Positions 25,534 to 38,200 of a stretch of 64,000 nucleotides of DNA are shown piece after piece. The stretch spans positions 1 to 64,000 of the IMG/VR virus record IMGVR_UViG_3300021365_000014, one strand, 5' to 3'. Under the pieces are notes generated by a model. That model searched no databases and had not been told where the DNA came from. It saw nothing but the letters and a program-made list of their open reading frames with translations. A program made the translations under genes and the position numbers. This DNA is from a virus. The first letter of the stretch is position 1, and each line of letters begins with the position of its first letter.

Positions 25534-26967
25534 TTAAGCCTCCCTTACGAACCAGAGATCTCCGTTTGCACCTTGTCCAGATGTTGGTGCTGAAGTCTCA
25601 ACGTATCTGTTTCCTGCGATACTGTTACTGCTGTCATCTGAGATTGTAGATCCACCCCAAAGTTTTAATGATTTAGCCACCTGACCCGTAGTTGGTACTG
25701 CCACACTGGAATCACTTGTTGATGATGTTATGTCTGAACCGACTGCGGCCAAATTTACGTTTGTCACTGTTAACAAACCTGCCGCTGTAGTTTTAAGCAC
25801 TTTTTCTTTCGCCGAGTTACCGTCTGCAACTGCGTCTGCTAATCTAATTAGTTGTGAATATGTTCCGCCTTGTCCTGCAGTAAAGTGATTCTCTGATACA
25901 TCATAGAACAATCTGGCATCGTCTGTGTCTGACGTTTCAATGATCATTCCTGAGTCCGCTTCACTGTTTCCTGAGTTTAATTTTATGAATGCGTCATCTA
26001 CAAGATTGATCACACTTCCACTCTTATCAAACTCACCACTAACGGTTAAATTTCCAGTGACAGTCACATCACCAGTGATGTCTATTCCGCCATCTGCACC
26101 TGTCAACTGTAGAGGCGTCTTTGTTACTCCGCCATCATTGACTGTGAATTTTAAATCTTTGTCTTGTGAAGTCTGTGCAACCGTGACGTCGTTGCTTGAC
26201 ACAGTAATACTTAATTCTTGTGCATCACCTATGATGACTCCGCTGTCTGTGTCTACTGTTAGTGCACCTGTCGTGGTGTCCGCCGCGTCTGTTCTTAAAA
26301 AGTTACCACCTGCTATCAATGTGCTTGAAGTGTTGGTTGTTCCTGATACATCTATTGTTGCGGCCTGTGTGTTTGTTCCTTCAAACACCGCACCTAGTGT
26401 AGAGTTCAATGTCAACCCTGCTTTGATTGAAGCGAATCCTGTCTGTGTATCACTCGGAGTAAACGTTTCTTTAGAAAGTATACCAACTCTCGTGTTACCT
26501 GCGTACATGGAACTAACAACTTTGTTACCTCCTGAACTGGCCAACGTCTCTATCTTCCATCCTGAAAGTGTCTGTCCTGATGTGTAAACTGGACCAACCA
26601 ATAACCATGCTGACCCTGTGTAGACATAAACTTGATCATCATCACTGTCTATCCAAAGATCTCCTGCTGATGCTGAAGTTGGTTCTGATGCTTGTGCCTT
26701 TGCACCACCTGTTGGTTTGAAACTTGATCCATCATACACCTTTAGTTGATTGGTGTTGGTGTCCATCCATAGTTGCCCTCTGAGAGGTGCTGTTGGTGCC
26801 GACGTTGATGCTGTGTTCTCTAATAATTTAACTAGATTTTCGTTTAGGCCTTCTCCAAAACCTGAATAACTTTTTCCAAATAACTGAAGAGATGTGCTAG
26901 TATCTACTGTGCCGTCTGTGATTGTAGCAACTACTGTTCCGTCTGTTTTGTTTATTGTGTACGCCAT
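25534..26967 (-). CDS. Tail-fibre-like protein (paralogue 2, no YADLAE domain)
   Basis: 477 residues, starting MAYTINKTDGTVVATITDG with the shared GKSYSGFGEGLNENLVKLLEN block and two GQLWMDTNTN/GDLWIDSDDD repeats. The central shaft is beta-rich (FTVNDGGVTKTPLQL is shared with paralogues). It lacks the YADLAE C-terminal domain of the other two and ends instead with a third GDLWFVREA-type copy. It is likely a fibre subunit with a different tip or attachment. Confidence 0.68.
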   Translation of the reverse strand: MAYTINKTDGTVVATITDGTVDTSTSLQLFGKSYSGFGEGLNENLVKLLENTASTSAPTAPLRGQLWMDTNTNQLKVYDGSSFKPTGGAKAQASEPTSASAGDLWIDSDDDQVYVYTGSAWLLVGPVYTSGQTLSGWKIETLASSGGNKVVSSMYAGNTRVGILSKETFTPSDTQTGFASIKAGLTLNSTLGAVFEGTNTQAATIDVSGTTNTSSTLIAGGNFLRTDAADTTTGALTVDTDSGVIIGDAQELSITVSSNDVTVAQTSQDKDLKFTVNDGGVTKTPLQLTGADGGIDITGDVTVTGNLTVSGEFDKSGSVINLVDDAFIKLNSGNSEADSGMIIETSDTDDARLFYDVSENHFTAGQGGTYSQLIRLADAVADGNSAKEKVLKTTAAGLLTVTNVNLAAVGSDITSSTSDSSVAVPTTGQVAKSLKLWGGSTISDDSSNSIAGNRYVETSAPTSGQGANGDLWFVREA

Positions 26968-26977
26968 TTGCTTATAT

Positions 26978-28474
26978 TTAGCACCTTCCTACTACTATAT
27001 TAATTGTGCCTATTTCCTCCGAATCGTAATTTTCTAACGCTTTTCCTATCACTTCACCAACCTGTGGGTCGTGAGTTTTCTTTGCTACTCCATGGTTGTT
27101 AGGATCCGTAGACAACATATCCCCTTTGATAATGTGTCCTACTACTTTGCAAGGCACTTTACCCATAAGTGCAACAGGTTGTCCTGCTGATTCTGAATTC
27201 ATCAAGTAAGCAGGTTTTTCGCTGATCACACCTGCAACTCTTGGGTCATTGCCTTCTGTTGAAATTGTGACTTCCTTCTCACCTCCGAACACCACGACAG
27301 TTCCTACTTCGTACTCTGAGTCAGTCTCATACACCTCAGCCAAGTCAGCGTACTGCGCCGATGTTGCTTTCGCATAAACCGTGTTGTATTTCTTACTGCT
27401 TGAACCTATGTCGTAAGTTGTTGTTGTATCTGGCAATATCGCTTTTGATGTTAGATTGCCACCCATTGTGAGGGTTGTCATCGAGTTGGCACCTGTGCTG
27501 GTGATGTTACCCGTCACGTTGCCAGTTAGTGGTCCTGCGAACGCAGTAGATGTTGTTGTGCCTGAAATTTCTAGTTTTGTGGATGGTGTGATAGTACCTA
27601 TACCAATCCTTGATTCAGAACCGTCTATGGTCATAACGGTAGTTGTTGTTCCTCCGTCGTTGACCTTGAATGTTATGTCCGTGTCCTGCACAGTGTTAGA
27701 AATTATTCCTCCAGATGCGTCCACCGTAACAGTTATATCTGAGTCAACACCTATGATCAATCCTGAGTCATTGGCTATACTGATCGTGCCTGATGTTGTG
27801 TCATTTGCGTTGGATCTAAAGAAGTTGGCCGCCGTTACCCCGCCCAATGCGTCTGCGTCAGTGGCCGTACCTGCAAATTTTAAATCTGCTATGTCTGTTG
27901 ATAAACTTATTCCTTTTGTTATCGACGAGAAACCTGCTATCGCTGATTTAGGAGTGAAAGTGTCTTCAGATATTATCGCTATGAGATTACCGTCATTGAA
28001 TAATTTTGTTATGTTCTGTGATCCATCACTTGAATCCAATATAGTGTCGTATGTGAATCCATTCGTTGTTCCTGTGGAACTAGGTGGTCCTACCAACACC
28101 GAAGATGTTCCGCTGTAGTAGAACATCTGTCCTGTGCCTGAATCTATCCAGATGTCTCCAGCCGCCATGTTGGATGGTGCATCTGATTGGTATGGTGCAC
28201 TACCTCCCGCTGTCTGGAACGCTGAGCCGTTGTACACTTGTAATTTAGCATTCGTTGAGTCCCACCACAACTGTCCTTCTATGGGTTTGGTAGGAGCCGA
28301 CGAGTTTGAAAAATTTTCTAACAAGTGCAGGAAATTCTCTGCTATGGATTCCCCATAACCTGCATATCCTTTACCTATGAAACTGATATCAGTCTGAGTG
28401 TTTAGCACACCGTCCTGTACAGTGTACTGGTTCGGCGAACTAGAACTATTTGTCTTGTTTACAGTGTATGCCAT
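26978..28474 (-). CDS. Tail-fibre-like protein with YADLAE C-terminal domain (paralogue 3)
   Basis: 498 residues, MAYTVNKTNSSSS start with GKGYAGYGESIAENFLHLLENF and GQLWWDSTN/GDIWIDSGTG repeats. The shaft includes TFKVNDGGTTTTVMTIDG, matching paralogues 1 and 2. The C-terminus has YADLAEVYETD, VVVFGGEKEVT and GVISEKPAYLMNSE. It abuts the 241-residue virion protein (start and stop overlap). It is probably part of the side or long tail fibre. Confidence 0.7.
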   Translation of the reverse strand: MAYTVNKTNSSSSPNQYTVQDGVLNTQTDISFIGKGYAGYGESIAENFLHLLENFSNSSAPTKPIEGQLWWDSTNAKLQVYNGSAFQTAGGSAPYQSDAPSNMAAGDIWIDSGTGQMFYYSGTSSVLVGPPSSTGTTNGFTYDTILDSSDGSQNITKLFNDGNLIAIISEDTFTPKSAIAGFSSITKGISLSTDIADLKFAGTATDADALGGVTAANFFRSNANDTTSGTISIANDSGLIIGVDSDITVTVDASGGIISNTVQDTDITFKVNDGGTTTTVMTIDGSESRIGIGTITPSTKLEISGTTTSTAFAGPLTGNVTGNITSTGANSMTTLTMGGNLTSKAILPDTTTTYDIGSSSKKYNTVYAKATSAQYADLAEVYETDSEYEVGTVVVFGGEKEVTISTEGNDPRVAGVISEKPAYLMNSESAGQPVALMGKVPCKVVGHIIKGDMLSTDPNNHGVAKKTHDPQVGEVIGKALENYDSEEIGTINIVVGRC

Positions 28475-29199
28475 TAGTATCCTGTGTTACCACCTGATGT
28501 TGTTCCACTCACTGTGTTTGATGTTGACAGTGCAGTCGAGCTAGTTTCAGTGAAAGTTGTTAAACTTTGAATCCTTAGAGTGTAATCAATCTGTATTAGT
28601 CTGTTCAATGACTTTTGTACCGGGTGGAAAATGACGTGTGTCAACAACTTGTTCGTTGACCCGTTTTCTGTACCTTCCCAACTCTTCAAACCTAGTTCAT
28701 CGAACACATAGTCGCCATTAAAATCAGTTGTGTTGTCAAAAGCCGCCTGTCCAGTTGGTTCACCGTAGTCAAGTGTACAAGTCACAACGATGTCTGTGTA
28801 CTTGTTACCCGCTGTGTGTCTCACTTCCATCTTGTTCCTTGTGGTGTCTTTGTTGGTTGCACTATTGTCATCTACCACTTTGTAATAAGTCTGGTTGTAC
28901 AATGTTGCGTTTGTGCCAGTTGAATTTGGAGTAAGGTATGTGATTATACCTGTTGGGTCAACACTTGTACCACCATTACCCAATGCAATCTCATGTACGA
29001 ACCCTGTTGTTTTGTTTGCTAAAGAATTAGCAAGTGCCTGAGACATGTTCTCGTAGTGTATCGCATTTCTCTTGTCTACGATAACTTCACCTGTCTCTGG
29101 ATCTGAAATCTTGATATGCCCCGTCATCATAACACCCGTGTTATCCTGAGGCTTTTTGTTCTCTTCTTTTGCTTCTGTGGGTTTGTTGTCTTGTGTCAT
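28474..29199 (-). CDS. Virion structural protein, 241 residues
   Basis: Begins with a charged tail (MTQDNKPTEAKEENKK), then a beta-rich domain: TGHIKISDPETGEVIVDKRN, VHEIALGNGGTSVDPTG, DYGEPTG and FDELGLKSW. It ends in a Thr/Ser/Gly-rich tail. These blocks are familiar from structural proteins of T4-like marine phages. It lies between the giant baseplate protein and the fibre set and may join fibres to the baseplate. Confidence 0.65.
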   Translation of the reverse strand: MTQDNKPTEAKEENKKPQDNTGVMMTGHIKISDPETGEVIVDKRNAIHYENMSQALANSLANKTTGFVHEIALGNGGTSVDPTGIITYLTPNSTGTNATLYNQTYYKVVDDNSATNKDTTRNKMEVRHTAGNKYTDIVVTCTLDYGEPTGQAAFDNTTDFNGDYVFDELGLKSWEGTENGSTNKLLTHVIFHPVQKSLNRLIQIDYTLRIQSLTTFTETSSTALSTSNTVSGTTSGGNTGY

Positions 29200-29208
29200 C
29201 TAGTGTAT

Positions 29209-32200
29209 TTATTCAGGTGCGTTTGTAGGCTCGTTAGCAATGAATTTAGCCTGTTGTGTGCCGGAAGCCTGTAATCCTTTACCATCTGCTGGATTACCAT
29301 CTAGTGCCGTGTACCATACCTGTCCTTTCTTGTGTAATACTTTTATCTGTGTGCCTGAAGCAGGTGCAGAGCTCAATGTCACTGCTGTTGTGCTTCCGTC
29401 CACAGAATAGTTGATAGTCGATCCATCCTCGCTAGTGAGCAACAATCGTTGGCCACCAATGAATATGTCTAACTCACTAGCGGATGATGGTGCTTGTGAT
29501 AGTGCGAATGTTAGTGTGCTACCGTCACCTGTGAAGGTGTTGGTGTACACAGTGTCCGCATAAGGGATGGTTTGAGTACCAGACGCATCTACCACTTCCG
29601 TGCCTGATCCATGCTCCTTAATTCCTGTTCCCAGGGTACCACGTCTAAGTTGTCCCAACGTGTTACCTGTTTTTGTAAAGTATTCTATTCTCTCTTTGTC
29701 TATGAACACAACGCCTGGGGTGTTGCTGGCAATATTTGGTGTAAGCAATACACTACCATCTTCCACAGTAAATGTCTGTGTGCTTTCTGTCATGTCCAGT
29801 ACCAATTTTGTTGTTGCTGTTTTGGATATACGTTTGTAGAACGTCCTGTTCAACATGTCTTTGAATATCCTAAAGCCTGTGGCACTTACTGCAGAGTCTA
29901 GTGCAAAATACAACACGTCTAATCTGTCTGTGGCAACTATTGTTCTACCAAGTACCGTTATAGTATTTCTGTTTAACGTGTAGTCATATCCTTGAACAAG
30001 TTGTTCGCCATTGAGCCACACAAACGTATAAGCCTCGTTAAGAGGTTCGAATCTTAAATTAAATTTACCTGCTACTGTGTAAGGGTATGCCGCAGAACTA
30101 GACACTGTCCCAGCCAACACTTCACGTCTTTGTTTTGAACCAAGAGCGTTGTTAATTGTTGTTACAGAAAGCACATCATTGACCGAAATAGGATTTCCAT
30201 CTGCAGACAGTTGAACTGGATTTAAAATTATGTCAGTGCCTTCGTTGTAGTATTGATAGTCCACCAATGTTGTTATTGCAACAAGATCATTGGCACTAGG
30301 AGCATTTGTAAACACTATTCTGTCAGGACTTCCTGCGATATCAGTTGTGAGCGATGATGAGTCTGAACTACTTGTTGTGTCATCTGCTGTAGTAACAGTG
30401 CCTGCTAGATCAACAGTGTAGTCTGTGTTCAGATTCTGTTGGACTCCGTTTAAATGCACCTGTATCTGTGCGGCACTTGTAATATTTTTACTAGGGTCAA
30501 TTGTTGAATCATCTCCTAGAGGATTTGTCCAAGAAGAATCTTCTCCTATCCCAGTCAAATTAGTGAACAAGAATCTTGTTGTTGTTCCATCTCCTAAATA
30601 GTAACTAACATCAGGTCCACGGAGCATTTTTCCATCTAATTCTATTATGGTTAGACCAGAGAATGGTCCTATTGCTCCCGGTGGATAAGTCAAAGTATAT
30701 CTGTTTGTTGAACCGTCATATGTGATTGCCTGATTCCTTACACTTGCAAAACTTCTAGTGCTTGTGGTTGACTTGTTGAAACCTGCTATCTGTATGTAAG
30801 AACTTGCCGCCGGTGCCGAATCGAAAACGACTGTAATGGTATTTGCTCTTGTCGTTGTTGTGTATGCTGTTGTAGGAACTCCGTCCACGGTTACGTAGAT
30901 GTCTGAGGACGTAGAATCTAGATTGAATTCACCTCTTGTAGAAGTCAAGAACGATGTTGTACTTCCATCGCCTGTGAAAGTGTTTAGTACTCTGTAGTTC
31001 TCACCTGATATTGCAAAAACTTTTGTTGATATAATGCTGTTGTTTACAGGTGCTGTGTCAAATGTTATAGTTTTGTTCGCCACATCTATTGTGTAATCAT
31101 TAATTGTAGAATCCAATGCACTGCCTTTTTGTATCACGCCGTCAACGGCCACGGTCACTGATCCTAAGGATCCTGGGAAATTTCCAATGCTGAATGTTGT
31201 TGTGCTTCCGTCACCTTTGTAATTTTTCTCACTTATGAAAGGAACTCCTGACTCTGGTGAAGTGTACACCTTTATATCTAGTGTATCGAACAACTGACCA
31301 GGAACAGTTTCTTCAGGTGCGTAACTAGTATCTGGTGAAACAAGAGCATCACCTTCTAGAACAATGTCACTCGGTGCATGTCCTAGTGCTGATGTGAAAA
31401 GTCCACCTTTGACTATCGAATCTAGTGTCCTGTCATCAGTCGGTGTCAATACTCCGTCATCATCAAAAGGTATGAACTCTACTAGAGCATTTTCTTCTGG
31501 TAGTTCACTTATTGCAAATGTCACTGTTGAACCATCACCTCTGATAACATCAGGGAGTTTTTTCCTTGTGCTATCATCCTGCGTGATGTACACTTGATAA
31601 ACTTCTGTTGTGGCAGGTGCAGTGTCAAAAGTAAAGTCATCATTCACTCCGTTTGCTCTGAATGCCTTTATCCTAGAGTCTCCATAGTTGTCCCATGGGA
31701 AATCATACCAACCCGCTTTGTCCCAACCTGCTTCTTGGCTGAATAGTAATCCTGTGACCATCGTTCCACCATAGTCAACGCCTGTCATCACTTGATCCAG
31801 TTCATTTCCTGGCATTCCTGCTCCTGGCGTGTAGAAACCTTTGGTCCTGTCAGCGGCTGTAAGTCCTGTCTCATCGCCGTACACCTTGTAAACACTACCG
31901 ACGTTGTCGTCGAAGTCTGTTGATGATGTGAATGCACTGGTAACTTTATAAAGTTGGTTGTTGTACCTTAACAGGTCATTGTAAGCATAGTTTGTGTTGG
32001 CCGCCCAATCAACAACTCTAGATGTGCTGGACACCCTGTCGAATTTTATTGTCGTGTCAAAGTCTCTTACCAGGTCGTTGGCCAAATTAGCATATGCCCT
32101 TGCTGTGTCTGACGGCGTTGACCCGTCATCAGCACCACCTGTGATGACAACCATCGGAGTGGCTGTGTAATTTGCCCCTTTGCCTGTAAGTGTAATTTTA

Positions 32201-35200
32201 GTGACCTTACCATCCTGCACTGTTGCCGTTGCCGTGGCCGCGGTTGTGCTTGGAGTCTCATACATTTTGTACGCACCTGATCTGGTGCTGGTAGGAGTGA
32301 TAGTTGTGCTTGGACCATAAAACAATCCAGAGAAGCCGTCGAAGCCGTACGTGTTGGTGGTTCCTGCACCTCCGTTTTGACTGTCCCATACTTTTGCTTG
32401 AGTCTCACTGCTGAATAAAGGATAATAGTACCCGTAACTGCCAGACGTCGACCCTCTATTGCTGGTTGCTTGTATCTGGAATGGACCTGTTGATGCCACA
32501 GTACCACCAACTATGTTTACTGTAGGTGCCTTGGTGTATCCAGATCCGCCATTGATAATTGTTATTGATGAAACATATTTCTTATGGTAATCGTTCCACA
32601 TCTGCCAAGGGTATTCAGTCAACTTCGCAGTGTCGAGACTTACATTCAAAGGTCTTATTTTTCCAGTACTTTCGTCATAAAAAGTTGGATTGTCAAAGTC
32701 TGTGTATATGCCGTCTTGAGTCTCCGTCTTGTCATAGCCTAGTGTGTATTCCCTTAATTTTGTGTGGAAAGGTTTTACTTCGTTGATGTAACTTTCTATC
32801 CAAGAGTCTGTGCCAGTGGTGTAAGACTTCCGTTGGTCTAATTGTCTTACAGTGTTCTTAGCATTTATGAATGAAGTTTTAAACATCCAATCCACATACG
32901 TCTGTTCTGAAAGCACTTTTCGTAATCCTGTGAAGAACAATGTATTGTATTCTATTGCTAGATCATTGATGAATAAATCATCCCTCAGTGCCGTAAGTAT
33001 TTTCCTAGTTTCCTGGCTTGGTTCCTGGTCAAAGAAGTTGCCATCGAATGTGTCCTCGCCTGCGAAGCCGGATGCATCTTGGCTGTAGTCGTAAAGTTTA
33101 GTGCTCAATCTGATGGTTCCGTTTTCTGTTCCAACGTTTTCCCATCCTGTGGCGGTCTTCATGAACAGTTTCCATCCACCTGTGTCTGCACTCGTTACTT
33201 TGACGTGTTTGCCTATGGCAAGATCAAGCGTGTTCAGATCGTACTGGTATGTGACCTGTTTGTCAATCTTGGTGTTGTCATCATGCGCCATGTCACCGTC
33301 TGTCTTGTACCAATCCGTGTAACTCCAATATGCACTAGTGTTATAAGTCTGTACTTTTGTTCTTGTGAATTCTGTACCGTCCCATTGGTATATCGCCCAA
33401 AGGTTGTTTGCTGTCTCGTCTGCTTTGACCAAGTAGTTCACGGTTCCCGAAAGATCTGCTGTGTTGAGGTAAGTCAGTTCTGCATATGTATCAACTGTTG
33501 CGTCCCATTCGCCACTCTGTGCTGTGGGTTCTGGTTCCTTGGAGTCTAAATTTGTTAAATTGACCTGGCCCACCAACTGATGTTTTTTCAACACACTGTT
33601 TGCGTAGTCTATGATCTCTTTTAGTGCATTATACCTATCAACATACCAACTCTGTCTCGGCCTTACTTTGTTACCGTATCTCTCGTTTACTGGTAGGTTT
33701 AGATCTGGTACCACGTCGCCGGCAGTGTTTTTTCCTATCAGAGAGTCCCACCAACGTGTTTCTATCTGATGACCTGGCCTGTAGTCGGCATCGCCTTCCC
33801 TGACCAATTTCCAAACACTGTGTGAATCACCCTCGAACGTGTTTGCTCTTATATCTATGTTAAGCACTACATCGTCATTGGTTAAATTTGAGATGTTATT
33901 CAATAGTAATTTGTTGGTGTCTGTGATAGAATAGTATTTGAAGCCAAATCCCCTTGGGTTTGTGATCAAGTTGGCCACAAAGGCCACTGTGTTCTTCCTG
34001 TGTTGGTGAGCGTGCCTGTCATTCCTTGTATGGTGGCCTGTTGGCAATGTTGTCTTGTCTTTGACCCAGTAGTAGTAATAGTTAACAAATGTGTCTAATC
34101 TAGAATCATATTTTTGTACTACTGTGTATTGAGAATCATCACCATATAATGCTGTTCCTGATATTGTTGTTGCGGTGCCCTCAACCCTCCTGTTCCATTC
34201 GCTTGGCAGTAATAGAGATTCCACCCATTCATAAATGTCTATGCTGGAACCCGGGAATGTTTGTCCCCAGTGGTTGTGTTTGTATTCCTGTGTGTCTTGC
34301 TCGTACCATAACCATTTTACCGTTGACAGATTCCACCATACTTCGCCTACATGATCGTCGGCCCATGGCGTACTGGTGTTCGCATTGTCTCCAACGTTGT
34401 AAGTCGCCGGATCCCATGCAGTTTTGATGTCTATTTCCCTATCTGCTACACCCAATATTCGACCCTTGACAGGATCATACAGGTCATAGTAGTCTCGTAG
34501 TTGTTTTGATTTATTATCGAACTCAAAAACTTTTCCTAATTTATCTGTGTCCATCAGTGCTGTCTCTGTCACTAGATTCTTCCATGCGTACTCGCCATTG
34601 ACTGTGAGATCATAGCAAGACACTGTTCCGTCATTAACTATCTTCGTGCTACCGTCTGTTGCTGTGTTACCGTCGTCATTAGGTGCCCCAACGAAAACTG
34701 AATTGTCAATCATGCAAACGCCTCTGCCAAAGTCATCGTCTGCTGTGACATTGTCTGCCATTAGTCTATCATCCACAACAAATTTTGTGTTGTACATGGT
34801 TGCCGTGAACGCCCCTCCGGATCCTATGTTGCTGTCCACTATGGTAGTGTCCTGTAGGTCAAATGTTGTCTCGCCTGCGTCAAATTTTATCTCTCTGTCA
34901 CTTGCGAAGCGTTCCGCACCTATGACAGCCCTTGTGCCATTGCTGTTCAATGAAAGGCTAGTACCAAACTTCATGTTAGTGCTTGATTCAGGAGCATTTA
35001 TAGTTTGCTGTAGCGTGTAAGTGTTTGTGGAATCGTCTGCGTTCCATTTGTAATAATACACGGCACCAGAATCTGGATGAACCGTTCCGTCCACACCCGG
35101 TGCGCCTATTATAAGTGTGGTGCCGTCTTTGCTCATTGCTATGGATTCGCCAAATGCTGTGTTAATGCTTGAACCATCTGATGCCACACCTGTCAGGGTT

Positions 35201-38200
35201 TGTGCCAGTGCGAATGAATTTTGTGTGCTACCATCATTGCTCTGTGACGTCTTGATGAATATCTCTACCTTGCCCGCGTTGCCAGGTGCCAGTGAGCTGA
35301 CAGCCAGTATGTCACCGTTGTCGTTGGCCTGAATCCTGTGTCCGAATCTCTGTCCGGAACCACCCGCTGGTGCCTCTATTGTGTAGTCCTGTGTCCATGT
35401 GTCATAGGTTGATCCGTCCGCACCCACTCCCCATGTGTACATGTACACCCTACCTTGATCATTGTCATGGCCTGGTGCTGATACAAATAGATACTTGTCT
35501 GTTGTTGTCCTCACTGAACTTGCACCTGGCTCAGAAATTTTATGTGACCATCCAAAGTTAGCATTCTCATTTAACGTAGAACCATCTGTTGGTGCCCTTA
35601 CAGTGTCAAGTAAACCATATTTGAATGTGCTTGGATCCCATATGTAAATTTTTACAAGTCCTGAATCAAGGAACCTTGTGCTACCGTCGGCGCCTACTGC
35701 GTTGGTGTATGGTGCGCCAGCAACCACAAAATTCTCATCTGTGCTGATAGACAAAGATTCACCAAGTCTACTGGTGTTGTCGTCGTTGTCTGTCATCGTT
35801 GCTGTTGACTGCGTCTGTAAAGTGGCTCCTGCTTCCGTCGAAGACCTGAACAGGAAATGCACCTCACCTTGTCCTTTACCTGGTGCTGATGCTATCACTG
35901 TCCTTCCGTCATTACGTGCCACAACCCTGTGGCCGAACTCCTGTTCTGCTGTGCTGGCATCTGGTGATAGTACTATCGCTGACGTGTATGGATCCTGTTT
36001 CTCGTACACACGCCACAGTCCTGAACTGTCCGCGTCCGCGAACACCTTGTCTCCCGGCTGTTCTATGGCGTCATTTTTGTCTGTGTAGTTCTCGAAATCT
36101 ATTAAATCATTTACATTGTCCATGGACGCCAACCTAACAGATATGAACTTGTAGATGTTTCCGTAACTGTCTGCCGTTGATCCGTCCTCCAGTGCGGGGA
36201 TGAATCCCACGTTGCCGTCGTAATCTATGATCACCGTCTTGTGATCAGGTGTTGCACTGATCTGGTACACACCGTTGAGTGTTGCTTCCTCGCTGTTGGA
36301 TATGCCAAAGTAGTCCGCCTGTGTCGTTGTTGAGCCTGCCGTCAAGTTGTGGGAGCCAGTGAACGTGATCTCCAACTGTGAGGCATCATTTATCAAGTGT
36401 AGATCTGCTATCTTTATGCCAGCACTGGTGATCCTGAACACGTCCCAATCATTATTGCTCTTGTTGGCAACCCATATCAGGTCATGTGTTGTTACAGCGT
36501 TCATGTCCAAATTCAGTATCTCGTCGATGTTGAACGCAGTGTGTTGTACCTGTTGCGGTTGAGGATATCCTGCGGTCTTGAACACCTGTGCTGTGTCCCT
36601 GCTGACGCCTTCTTTTGTGTAGTCCAATCTCTTGAATGTGGTCGATGCCGTGTACTCAACCGGCTTGTAGTAGAAGTTGTCTTTGACTATCCCATCCGAT
36701 CTTGCATATTCAACCGTGTCATTGGATGTGTCCAACAATTCAATGCTCTGTGGATCTGCTGTGATCTCGTCATCTTTCAAGACTATCTGTATGTTCTCTA
36801 TGGAATCTGTGTTACCGAAGTTACCTGTACGTATCATCCATTCCGGATACAGGTCCAGAGTGATGTCCTCTCCCTCGTACTTGGCCTTCAATATCTTGTC
36901 TATGGCGTTCTGTGTGCCCTTCTCCCTGATGTAGCCTTGGTAGAACTTGTACTGCGACACGTCATTGACGAAAAGGTTCTCCAGGTAGTCCCTTGATTGG
37001 TATCCTGTGAGCCTCTGTGCCAACTGCTGTTGCGATTCGTCGAAGTTGTTGGTCTCTAAATCATAGAAGTCGTTGAACTGTGCTATCTTGTACTCGAAGT
37101 TGGGTATCAACTGTGGTGCTGGTTTCTCATCTTTGAGTGTCCAGTTGGTTTTTTCGAAAGTAGCACCCGAGTTGTGATTGGTCTTTGCCACGTAGAACTT
37201 GCCTTGGTACTCCACGCTGTCGCCGATCCTGTAGTCTGTGTTGGCCGTCCAGTATGTGACCTGTGCGGCGTCAAACACGAAGCCAGGTGCGTAGTAGTCT
37301 CCATTCCACCCTCCTGTCTTCCAACCCACCAGTTTCAATCTCTGTTGTCTGAATCCTGTGAATGGATCATAAATGATGTCTGCGAACACTGTGCTGTTGT
37401 CAAACAACAAAACGTGTTCCTTCTGTACGGTATTAAGTGCTATGTTGTACAGTCCAACGGTGTCGGATTTGATCCCTAGTTCAAAAGTCTTACCTATTCT
37501 TTTGGTAGATATCTCACTGACATCTATCTTCCTACCGCCGGAGTCTAGTAGTGAATAGTCTCCTGCCAGGTTTCTCAGTTTCCCCACAATGCTGTTGTTG
37601 GTGTCTAGTTCGAAACCATCCGCGGCCGGAGAAACGGTTATTGCTGATCCTGGTGACCACTCCTGTGTGGTCCAAAATAAAAATTCTCGTACAGCATTTG
37701 ACCAGTTTAGTGTTTCTTTTATTTCGTTCGAGAACTTGTTGAATCGGAATCCTTGTGATTCAAGCCATTGTCCATAGCCAAACAAGAAATCAGCAACATC
37801 CTGTATAGTGTCAAACACGTGACCATATGGGATGGTGTGTGTGATACTTTGGTATGCGGTGTACTGCTCTACTACCGCTGATCCCTCGACAGACACTGCT
37901 GTTGCTGTCGTGGTCTTGACCGGATAGTTGAAATTGAAATATGGTTTGGTAGTGCTGTAACCCAACACCTTGTATCCTCCCAGTATAGTGGAACCATCCT
38001 GACTGATATCTGTGTTCTTCTCTATCAGCACACCAGAATATTGGAAACTCTCTACAGGATTTGATGTCCTGAAAAGTATCTTGTAGTTTTCATCCGGGAT
38101 GAATTTTGATCCTGACTTAGATCCTGGTGACACACTATCTGTTAAGATTTTTATGTTGTCTTTGTCGGTGAATCCGCCCAACTTGTAGGATAGTTGTACA

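Noticed and set aside
36484-36996. 170-residue plus-strand ORF opposite the giant gene
   Set aside because: It is antisense to a well-conserved part of the giant protein, with no ribosome site and a composition reflecting the complementary frame.
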